NCBI RefSeq assembly: GCF_910589745.1
Contig: NZ_OU342399.1
Span: 310,001 to 374,000, forward strand
Source: Candidatus Arcticimaribacter forsetii
Lineage (GTDB): Bacteria > Bacteroidota > Bacteroidia > Flavobacteriales > Flavobacteriaceae
DNA: 64,000 nucleotides
Direction of reading: 5' to 3'
Shown piece by piece: positions 54,714-61,968 of the stretch. The number at the start of each line of letters is the position of its first letter. The first letter of the stretch is position 1. The notes beneath the pieces are model-generated. The model made no database searches, was not told the origin of the DNA, and worked only from the letters and a program-made list of their open reading frames with translations. A program made the translations under genes and the position numbers.

Positions 54714-57524
54714 CTAGAATTTCAAGCTGTAACTTAAACTAACGGATCTACCGACTTTATATAGAGAAAACAATCTTTGTTCCTCACCATAGTAATCGTA
54801 ATAACTCTCTTTATAATCACCTAATATATTCTGAATTTTGAATATTATGGTTTGATTTTTAGTTTCCCCTAATTTTTTGGTTATGACAACGTTTAAGTTA
54901 TTAAAGGGGTCTGTGTAAACATCAGGAATGTTTCCAACTCCAACAACTTCAAGAGTTTTTCCTTGAACATTGTAAAACAATCCATATTCTATGTTTTTTT
55001 TAATTTCAGAATAAGTTAATCCTGCGTTAATTATGAATGGAGATTGCCCTTGAAGCACTCTATTTTTACTAATTGAACGATTGGGTTCAGTTAAAATTCT
55101 ACCTTGATATTCCGAGTCACTCATTTTTTGTTCGGAGTAAATTAAAGAAGAGTTTATATTAATTGAGAGCTTTTTTGCGTCAGTTTTCAAAACATTTTTC
55201 CGGTATTCTAATTCCAACCCAACGACTTTTGCTTGAGTGTTGTTTCTTCCGATTAGTTGATTTGGGGAATTTAACCCTAATGCAACTATTTCTATTGGAT
55301 CTTTAAAATTTTTATAAAAACCACTTAAAGCATAAAATTCATTTTCTTCACCATATTTTTCAAACCTTAAATCTAAATTATTAATATAGCTTGGTTTTAG
55401 TTCAGGATTACCAATGAAGTATCTTTCTGTAATAGGATCAAAAATTTGAGCCGATGAGTTCTCCTTAAAACTAGGACGGGCAGTAGTTCTGGAATATGAT
55501 AAACGAAGATTAGTCTGTTCACTTAGAGAATTAATGATATTAATTGAAGGAAAAAAATCTTTAACATCAATTAATTTAGAATTATCATAAACTATTTGAT
55601 CGATTGTTTCTCCAGTATAAGTCATGTTGTAGTTTTCAAATCTTATGCCAAAAGTAGATTTCCACTTTTCAGAGAGTTTTAATTCTGCTGATAGAAACGC
55701 AGCAATGTTTTTACTTTCGGCATCATATTGATTTGTTCTTTGATAACTCCCTATAACATAAGAACCTCTATTATTTTGTGCAGTCCATAGATTAGAAGGA
55801 TTCAAAAGATTATCAGGGTTACCTAATAATTCTTCACTTCGTCCAATAAAATCTATAGCGTAATTAGATGTTCTAAAACTTCTGTCTTTTGAAGAAAAAG
55901 TGACTCCAGTATTTATTTTTCCTTTAATCTTTCCATCCTCTATTTTATGAGTATACTGAATCTTACTTGCGATAGCATCCTCTTTTAATGTTCTCCAAAG
56001 TCTTTGTGGTAGTTGTGTTGTAGAGGGAGAAATTGTAAAATAAGAACGATTTGAATCTGTTTCAAAAACAGTCTTCTTGAAATCTTTATCAAATACTTCA
56101 GCAAAAGAAGGCGCCACTTTCCATTCAATAATAGATTTTCCTTCTCTTAAAATATGCTTCGCACTTAAAGGAATAGATATAATATTTCGTTCTGTGTATG
56201 TTAAAATATTTGCTACCCCGATGTATGGATTTTCTAAGTAATCTGCATATTGGGCAAAAATAGCATTAGACTCTGCACTTCTTAAGTTTAATAAATTTAG
56301 CTTGTATTTGGAGTTTTTTGTTTTCAATGATATCCCTAGGAGCGCACTTGCTAGTTTTTTTATAACCCCCAATTCCCCTCTTTGAGAAGTGTTATTTTCT
56401 AAGCCAGAAGTTTCTTTTGCAATAGTTCCTGTTTGATAGTCATTAAAGTAATCTGTGTCAGATCGGAAACCTAGAGCTGCAATATATCCAATTTTTGTTT
56501 CATTTTTCATTTCAAACTGATTAGACGCTGTAGCTCCTATACTAAAATCACCTCCACTTCGGTATCTATTTACAGCCATTTGTTGTTCAAATAAGCCAGT
56601 AATTTTGTTAAGTACTCCTGAGTATCCCAAAGCATTTTGTTCTGGAAGAGGAATTACTTGTTCCGCTCCAATAGGTCGATCGAAGTATCCATTGTTGAAT
56701 CCCAAGAAATTTAACCCGTTCGGATTATTTCTGATTGCTTGATCAACAAAATTCATGTCTGGATTGTAGCTTCCAGACACAGAAAAACTATATTGGGGTA
56801 AGTTCGAGAAATCTTTTAGAATTATGTTTACAATTCCCCCACTGAAATCAGCATTTAAATCCGCACTTGCAGACTTATTAATGATAATATTATCGAGAAT
56901 GTTGGTTGGAAATACATCTAATTGCAAAGTGTTTTTGTCAGGATCTAATCCCGGGATTTCAAGCCCTCCCAAAAGTGTTTTCGAGTATCTATCACCTAAG
57001 CCTCTAACGTATACAAACTTTCCATCCTGAACCGACACTCCTGGTACTCGCTTTATTGCTGAAGCTAAGTTACTGTCTCCCGTTTTTTTTATTGCTTGTG
57101 AGGATAGTCCATCAATTAAATTGATTGATTTCTTTTGAATTAATAAAACTGCAACTTCAGAATTTTTTCGTTGTGTAGTAGTTACTACAACTTCTTCAAG
57201 TGAATTCGCCAAAGGACTCAAATAAACTTCTACTTCATATTCTTTAACATCTGTAATTTGAATTCCTGTTATTTCTTTCGTTTCATAACCTACAAAAGAA
57301 ATTTCTAACGAATATTCTCCATTGACTACATAGAATCGAAAAGCTCCGTCAAAATCAGAAATTGTTCCTTCAATTAAACTGTTATCAGAGTTGTTTTTTA
57401 GAATAATATTTGCAAAAGGGAGTACGTCGTTAAATTCAGTATCAATTATCTTACCTGTAATTATTGTTTGTGAAAAACTAAAACTTGTAATTAAAATTAG
57501 AAGTATTGAGAGTGTTTTTTTCAT
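54714..57524 (-). CDS. TonB-dependent receptor, phosphate-linked
   Basis: A 936-aa outer-membrane receptor. Signal peptide about 1-19 (SFSFSQ), a carboxypeptidase-regulatory-like domain at about 20-105, then a plug domain (IKRVPGVSVQDGKFVYVRGLG at about 160, followed by FSGGIVNI) and a 22-strand-type barrel to a C-terminus ending SLSYSLKF. The substrate is unknown. It lies between the beta-helix lipoprotein (75 bp upstream) and the porin-pit operon, all on the same strand. A near-consensus -7 box (TATATTTA, 57529-57536) sits 4 nt before its ATG, so it may also have its own leaderless promoter. Confidence 0.92.
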   Translation of the reverse strand: MKKTLSILLILITSFSFSQTIITGKIIDTEFNDVLPFANIILKNNSDNSLIEGTISDFDGAFRFYVVNGEYSLEISFVGYETKEITGIQITDVKEYEVEVYLSPLANSLEEVVVTTTQRKNSEVAVLLIQKKSINLIDGLSSQAIKKTGDSNLASAIKRVPGVSVQDGKFVYVRGLGDRYSKTLLGGLEIPGLDPDKNTLQLDVFPTNILDNIIINKSASADLNADFSGGIVNIILKDFSNLPQYSFSVSGSYNPDMNFVDQAIRNNPNGLNFLGFNNGYFDRPIGAEQVIPLPEQNALGYSGVLNKITGLFEQQMAVNRYRSGGDFSIGATASNQFEMKNETKIGYIAALGFRSDTDYFNDYQTGTIAKETSGLENNTSQRGELGVIKKLASALLGISLKTKNSKYKLNLLNLRSAESNAIFAQYADYLENPYIGVANILTYTERNIISIPLSAKHILREGKSIIEWKVAPSFAEVFDKDFKKTVFETDSNRSYFTISPSTTQLPQRLWRTLKEDAIASKIQYTHKIEDGKIKGKINTGVTFSSKDRSFRTSNYAIDFIGRSEELLGNPDNLLNPSNLWTAQNNRGSYVIGSYQRTNQYDAESKNIAAFLSAELKLSEKWKSTFGIRFENYNMTYTGETIDQIVYDNSKLIDVKDFFPSINIINSLSEQTNLRLSYSRTTARPSFKENSSAQIFDPITERYFIGNPELKPSYINNLDLRFEKYGEENEFYALSGFYKNFKDPIEIVALGLNSPNQLIGRNNTQAKVVGLELEYRKNVLKTDAKKLSININSSLIYSEQKMSDSEYQGRILTEPNRSISKNRVLQGQSPFIINAGLTYSEIKKNIEYGLFYNVQGKTLEVVGVGNIPDVYTDPFNNLNVVITKKLGETKNQTIIFKIQNILGDYKESYYDYYGEEQRLFSLYKVGRSVSLSYSLKF

Positions 57525-57528
57525 GTAA

Positions 57529-57536
57529 TAAATATA
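57529..57536 (-). promoter_or_regulatory. -7-like box before the TonB receptor (TATATTTA)
   Basis: On the minus strand TATATTTA matches TAnnTTTG except the last base and ends 4 nt before the ATG at 57524. The same 4-nt distance is seen for glyS and the DUF3109 gene. Confidence 0.4.
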
Positions 57537-57548
57537 TATTAGGTAAAT

Positions 57549-57566
57549 TCAAATCATATGATTTGA
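57549..57566. promoter_or_regulatory. 18-bp perfect palindrome before the TonB receptor
   Basis: TCAAATCAT and ATGATTTGA form an uninterrupted 18-bp palindrome centred about 33 bp upstream of the receptor ATG, just upstream of its -7-like box. A T-run lies on its plus-strand side only, so for the minus-strand genes it does not look like a terminator. It may be an operator. Confidence 0.5.
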
Positions 57567-57599
57567 TTTTTTTGTAAAAAATTATGTTTTATTAATTCA

Positions 57600-58883
57600 C
57601 TAATACTGTAAAGCAGACCACAGAGTCCAAGAAAACAAAGATTCGTCTGCACCGGTATTTTCAATTTGTGTAGTTGATAATCGAGCCCAGTCAGCGTAAT
57701 CAGTTATTGATGTGTTAACAAATATTTCATCTAAAGTTGACGTGGTGATAAAATAAAATTCATTAAAGTTAAGGTTATCTGAGCTTTTTTCAGTCGCAAC
57801 ACCTCCATAAGTATCAGTGTCGATTCCCTTGATAATAAGACCATCAATATTCTTATATACAACATTATTAGTTAAACCAGTAGCATCACTTTTCCAGTCC
57901 CCTAAATTATTCTTTCCAGATTCAGGCGAAGCATTTCCATAAACAGTTGCATTGTTAATAGTAAACGAGCCTCCAATTACTCCTGTACTGTCTTCTGTTC
58001 CATCTATTTCAAAAGGGTTGTCAGAATTCGAACGCATCTGAATCAAAACATTAGTAATAGACCCTCTATATCCTTCATCTATATCGATAGCATCATCTCT
58101 TTGGTTTAAAATTAATATGTCGGTAAGTACAGCTGCACCCCCAAAAATTTCAACTCCATCATCATTACTTCCAACTACTTCGATATTATTGAGGTCAGTT
58201 CCAGAACCAACTCCACCTAGAGTGAGACCTTGAATCTCATCACCTCCAGCTAACTGTGTTCCACTGTGACGTATAGAAACGTAAGAAATAGAGCCAGAAG
58301 AATCCGAGTCATTATCTCCGCCGTAACTTGTCCAATCAAAACCTTCAGCAATTCCTTCAATATCATCACGACCACCGTCTTCACCAACAATTGCATTTCC
58401 AAGAACGATAATTCCACCCCATTTACCTGTATCTGTCGATTCACGATTTGGGCTAATAACCCCATCACCGTATGAAATGCTGTCTTCGATGTCAGTAAAT
58501 ATGATTGGAGCATCAGAAGTACCAACAGCATTAATTGTAGCCCCAGCAGCTATAACTAAAGCAGTAGCATTTACTCCCTGACCGTTTTGAGCCTTAACAA
58601 TTGTCCCTGGTTCTATTGTGAGAGATGCACCTGAACGTACCACAATTTTACCATTCATTATCCATATACGATCATTTGACCAAGTTTGAGAGTCATCAAT
58701 ATAAGAAATACCTCCTGAGCCCACAGTTTCTGTATCTGGAGTTGGAATAGCTGTTGTTACAGTTACAGTTTCTGACACAATCACAGTTTCAATAATAGTC
58801 TCTGGATCAGAACTACAAGAAATTAGCGACGAAATAAACATTACTAGAGTTAAAATGCTAAATTTGTTTAGAAAGTTTTTCAT
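57600..58883 (-). CDS. Beta-helix lipoprotein paired with the TonB receptor (unknown function)
   Basis: A 427-aa predicted lipoprotein: hydrophobic signal and lipobox place lipidated Cys at 23 (SLISCSSDP). A Thr/Val/Glu-rich linker (about 29-52) leads to repeated beta-strand turns (ASLTIEPGTIVKA, GATINAVGTSDAPI, GGVGSGTDLNNI, NDDGVEIFGGAA), as in right-handed parallel beta-helix proteins. Many Asp/Gly turns (GGDNDSDSSG, DAIDIDEGY) could bind Ca2+ or a polar ligand. It is the first gene of the lipoprotein-receptor pair and is preceded by a strong 11-bp repeat array with an exact -7 box. It may be a surface partner of the receptor. No enzymatic motif is seen. Confidence 0.82.
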   Translation of the reverse strand: MKNFLNKFSILTLVMFISSLISCSSDPETIIETVIVSETVTVTTAIPTPDTETVGSGGISYIDDSQTWSNDRIWIMNGKIVVRSGASLTIEPGTIVKAQNGQGVNATALVIAAGATINAVGTSDAPIIFTDIEDSISYGDGVISPNRESTDTGKWGGIIVLGNAIVGEDGGRDDIEGIAEGFDWTSYGGDNDSDSSGSISYVSIRHSGTQLAGGDEIQGLTLGGVGSGTDLNNIEVVGSNDDGVEIFGGAAVLTDILILNQRDDAIDIDEGYRGSITNVLIQMRSNSDNPFEIDGTEDSTGVIGGSFTINNATVYGNASPESGKNNLGDWKSDATGLTNNVVYKNIDGLIIKGIDTDTYGGVATEKSSDNLNFNEFYFITTSTLDEIFVNTSITDYADWARLSTTQIENTGADESLFSWTLWSALQY

Positions 58884-58910
58884 TTTTGAAATTTTGTTTT
58901 AATTACATTG

Positions 58911-58918
58911 CAAACATA
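58911..58918 (-). promoter_or_regulatory. -7 promoter box of the lipoprotein-TonB receptor genes (TATGTTTG)
   Basis: On the minus strand TATGTTTG is an exact TAnnTTTG match, 27 nt upstream of the lipoprotein ATG. The repeat array at 58934-58977 ends 15 bp upstream of it. Confidence 0.65.
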
Positions 58919-58933
58919 TTTTGAATTCAGCAA

Positions 58934-58977
58934 CTTCATGTTAACGGAATATTATCAAAATGTAACTAAACCGTTAA
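58934..58977 (-). promoter_or_regulatory. Pho-box-like array, four 11-bp units
   Basis: On the minus strand the 44 bp split into TTAACGGTTTA, GTTACATTTTG, ATAATATTCCG and TTAACATGAAG. Units 1 and 4 begin with TTAAC exactly 33 bp apart; units 2 and 3 are degenerate (GTTAC, ATAAT). Period, core and position replace the -33 element, as PhoB/PhoP operators do. The divergent dGTPase gene begins 76 bp away on the other side. Confidence 0.6.
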
Positions 58978-59053
58978 TAATTTCTTTTTCACAAGTAATA
59001 GACTTTAATTTATTTACTCCCTAAATCTTCTTATTTTTACCTAAAATGAACTT

Positions 59054-60373
59054 ATGAATTGGGAACAGCTTTTATCATTACAGAAGCAAGGAGATAAAAC
59101 TAAAAGACTTAGAAAAGAGCAAGACGAAACACGCCTTGGATTTGAAGTAGACTATGATCGAATTGTTTTCTCTGCAGCCTTCAGAAGTTTACAAGATAAG
59201 ACCCAGGTAATTCCTTTTTCTAAAACAGACTTTGTTCATACACGACTTACTCACAGTTTAGAGGTGTCTGTAGTAGCTAGAAGTATTGGAAGATTAGCTG
59301 GAAAAGCAGTTTTAGAAAAACATCCTTATTTATCAGAAATTCATGGATATCAATCCAATGATTTTGGTGCTATAGTAGCTGCAGCAGCCTTAGCTCACGA
59401 TATAGGAAACCCACCTTTTGGACATAGTGGAGAAAAAGCAATTGGTCACTTTTTTTCTGATGGCCCTGGTTCTTGTTACCAAGATGAATTGAGTGCACTC
59501 GAATACGAAGATCTCTGTAAGTTCGAAGGAAATGCAAACGGTTTTAAAATTGTTTCAGAATCTAGAGAAGGAGCTCCAGGAGGTCTTCGGTTAAGTGCAG
59601 CAACGCTCGGTGCATATATGAAATATCCAAAAGCATCTTTGCCTTACAAACCATCGAGTCATGTTGCAGATAAAAAATTTGGGTTTTTCCAAACTCAAGA
59701 ATCGAACTTTAAAAACCTAGCTGAAGATTTAGGTCTAAAAAAAGGAGAAAACACCTATCACAGACATCCTTTAGCTTATCTTGTAGAAGCTGCAGATGAC
59801 ATTTGTTACACTATTATAGATTTTGAAGACGGAATTAATCTAGGTTGGATTTCCGAATCATATGCGTTAGAATATTTAATCAATCTTGTAAAAGATTCTA
59901 TCAATAAAAAAACATACGCCGCTTTAAAACACACCCCACAAAGAATGAGTTATTTACGAGCTCTGGCAATTAATAGTCTAATTCAAGATTCTGTTGCTAT
60001 TTTCATCAAAAATGAAGAAGCAATTTTAAAGGGTGATTTTCCTCATGCTCTTTTAGATAAAAGTAAATATGTAGCTCAGGTAGATGATATTATCTCTTTA
60101 AGTGTCGAAAAAGTATATCACTCCCCTGAAGTCCTGCAAAAAGAAATTGTTGGTTATAAAGTAATAACAACTTTATTAGAAGCGTTTACTAAGGCTGCTG
60201 CCAATGAATTCAAGGGAAAAGCAGATGCATACGATCAATTAATTTTAAGATTAGTTCCTTCCGGAACCCCTTTTATTTCAGCTTCACTTTATGCAACACT
60301 ATTAAACGCAACCTGTTATGTTGCAAGTCTTTCAGATGGGAAAGCAATGGAGCTTTCTAGAAAAATCAAATAA
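59054..60373 (+). CDS. dGTPase / HD-domain dNTP triphosphohydrolase
   Basis: A 439-aa HD-superfamily enzyme that splits dNTPs into deoxynucleoside and triphosphate. Metal ligands are His67 (RLTHSLEV), His115-Asp116 (LAHDIGNPPFGHSGE) and a later Asp (EAADDICYTI). N-terminal TRLGFEVDYDRIVFSAAFRSLQDKTQV is the family signature (positions 27-52). Together with nrdAB it affects dNTP pools, although the two loci are 8 kb apart. A -7-like TATTTTTA lies at 59032-59039. A metallophosphoesterase gene follows after 18 bp. Confidence 0.93.
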   Translation: MNWEQLLSLQKQGDKTKRLRKEQDETRLGFEVDYDRIVFSAAFRSLQDKTQVIPFSKTDFVHTRLTHSLEVSVVARSIGRLAGKAVLEKHPYLSEIHGYQSNDFGAIVAAAALAHDIGNPPFGHSGEKAIGHFFSDGPGSCYQDELSALEYEDLCKFEGNANGFKIVSESREGAPGGLRLSAATLGAYMKYPKASLPYKPSSHVADKKFGFFQTQESNFKNLAEDLGLKKGENTYHRHPLAYLVEAADDICYTIIDFEDGINLGWISESYALEYLINLVKDSINKKTYAALKHTPQRMSYLRALAINSLIQDSVAIFIKNEEAILKGDFPHALLDKSKYVAQVDDIISLSVEKVYHSPEVLQKEIVGYKVITTLLEAFTKAAANEFKGKADAYDQLILRLVPSGTPFISASLYATLLNATCYVASLSDGKAMELSRKIK

Positions 60374-60391
60374 CTACTTACCTTTATTTAT

Positions 60392-61624
60392 ATGTTACGC
60401 TGGATAATTCTTTTCCTTTTTTTCTCTTTATTTGGAACTTATGCCTTTCAGGCAATTAAAACATTAACACAACATCGAAGTATACTAATTTTATATTGGG
60501 TTGTGGTAGTGATGGTTCTAGGGAACTTTGCTTATCACAGTGCTTTTTATACTAGAGAGAATGGATTTAGTTCCGGTATGAGTTTAGCTTTAGGACTCTT
60601 TATTTCACTCTTTGTTTTTCAAACTTTAGTTGTACTCTTTCTGTTTTTTGAAGACATAATTAGAATTCCACAAGCTATTTATAGATTTTTTACCCAAGGT
60701 GAATCGGTTCATAATTACTTTCCAGATCGACGTAAATTTTTATCACAAATAGCACTTGGAATTGCCGCTGTACCTTTGGCTTCTCTTTTGTTTGGGATGT
60801 ACAAGGGTAAGTATAATTACAAAGTTCTTAAATACACTTTAGAATTCGATAACCTCCCTAAGTCTTTTGATGGGTTTACTTTAACTCAAATCTCAGACAT
60901 CCACAGCGGTAGTTTTGATAATAGAGAAAAAGTTTCTTACGGAATTGATCTAATCAATGAGCAACAATCAGATGTCATTCTTTTTACAGGGGATATGGTA
61001 AATAATAAGGCCTCAGAAATATATCCTTGGATGGATTTATTCTCATCACTAAAAGCGCCTCAAGGAAAATATTCTGTTATGGGAAATCATGACTATGGAG
61101 ATTATGTTCAATGGGAAACTAAGGCAGAAAAAGAGCAAAATTTTTCAGACTTAATAAAAGCTCAAGAAGAAATGGGTTTTCAGGTTCTATTGAATAAAGC
61201 CCATTACCTTGAAAAAAATGGAGAACGGATTGCTTTAGTAGGAGTTGAAAATTGGGGGAAAGGGGGTTTTAAAAAGGCAGGAGACCTCAATCTCGCGATT
61301 TCAGGAGTAAAACCCGAAGATTTTAAGATTCTAATGTCCCACGACCCTTCTCATTGGGAAGCTCAAGTAATTGACCATCCCTACCCATTCGAACTAACAC
61401 TTAGTGGACATACCCACGGGATGCAATTTGGAATTGAAATCCCAGGGTGGTTTAAGTGGAGCCCAGTAAAATGGAGGTATAAGCAATGGGCTGGAGTTTA
61501 TAATCAAGCTAAACAATTCCTAAATGTAAATCGTGGATTTGGTTTTTTAGCTTACCCAGGAAGAGTCGGAATTTGGCCAGAAATAACAGTAGTTACCTTA
61601 AAATGCTCTGATAAAGTGGTTTAA
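60392..61624 (+). CDS. Membrane-anchored metallophosphoesterase (YkuE-like)
   Basis: A 410-aa protein with an N-terminal membrane part of four hydrophobic segments (about 2-22, 28-45, 60-85, 115-135), followed by a calcineurin-like phosphoesterase domain. Metal-binding motifs are in order: QISDIHSG, FTGDMVNN, MGNHDYGDY, MSHDPSHW and LSGHTHGMQFG. Homologues (YkuE/LpxH-like class) cleave phosphodiesters or monoesters; the substrate is unknown. It follows the dGTPase gene after 18 bp, and no Pho-box-like repeat is seen before it. Confidence 0.9.
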   Translation: MLRWIILFLFFSLFGTYAFQAIKTLTQHRSILILYWVVVVMVLGNFAYHSAFYTRENGFSSGMSLALGLFISLFVFQTLVVLFLFFEDIIRIPQAIYRFFTQGESVHNYFPDRRKFLSQIALGIAAVPLASLLFGMYKGKYNYKVLKYTLEFDNLPKSFDGFTLTQISDIHSGSFDNREKVSYGIDLINEQQSDVILFTGDMVNNKASEIYPWMDLFSSLKAPQGKYSVMGNHDYGDYVQWETKAEKEQNFSDLIKAQEEMGFQVLLNKAHYLEKNGERIALVGVENWGKGGFKKAGDLNLAISGVKPEDFKILMSHDPSHWEAQVIDHPYPFELTLSGHTHGMQFGIEIPGWFKWSPVKWRYKQWAGVYNQAKQFLNVNRGFGFLAYPGRVGIWPEITVVTLKCSDKVV

Positions 61625-61668
61625 TAAAAAAAATCTTAAATTGCACAAAACTTTTAAACGCTAGTGTC

Positions 61669-61968
61669 GTGTCAAAATTTGGTCAATTAATAGATGATAA
61701 AGCTCCACTTCTTCTTGTTTTTTTTCAGGAAGATGTAGAACCTTCGGACGAGTTTCATCCCACTCTTCGAGATGTTGCAGCTGCAATTGGAGATCAGGGA
61801 AAAGTTATTAAAATAGAAACTACTAAAAACGCCAAGCTTACAGATGCTCTTAGAGTAAAAGCAATCCCTACCTTAATGATTTATAAAGATGGCGAGATGG
61901 TTTGGAGACAAAGTGGTGAACAAAACGCGAATACTTTAATCAGTATGATGAATGACTACGTTGGATAG
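61669..61968 (+). CDS. Thioredoxin-fold protein without CXXC
   Basis: A 99-aa protein with a thioredoxin-like fold: strand LLLVFF, then the middle segment VIKIETTKNAKL and the cis-Pro loop VKAIPTLMIYKDGEMVWRQSG. The position of the CXXC active site is occupied by QEDVEPSDEF, and the whole protein has no cysteine, so it cannot act as a dithiol reductase. It starts with GTG (61669); no in-frame ATG fits the fold. Its stop abuts the stop of the convergent DUF2723 gene. Function is unknown; a binding or chaperone role is possible. Confidence 0.88.
   Translation: MSKFGQLIDDKAPLLLVFFQEDVEPSDEFHPTLRDVAAAIGDQGKVIKIETTKNAKLTDALRVKAIPTLMIYKDGEMVWRQSGEQNANTLISMMNDYVG

Noticed and set aside
58250-58531. 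93-aa minus-strand frame inside the beta-helix lipoprotein
   Set aside because: Same-strand shifted frame inside a gene with a convincing signal peptide and repeats; no evidence for a frameshift.
51148-58883. Interpretation of the pit-porin-TonB-lipoprotein block as a polysaccharide utilisation locus
   Set aside because: No SusD homologue, no glycoside hydrolase, sulfatase or sugar regulator is present, while phosphate transport genes and Pho-like repeats are.
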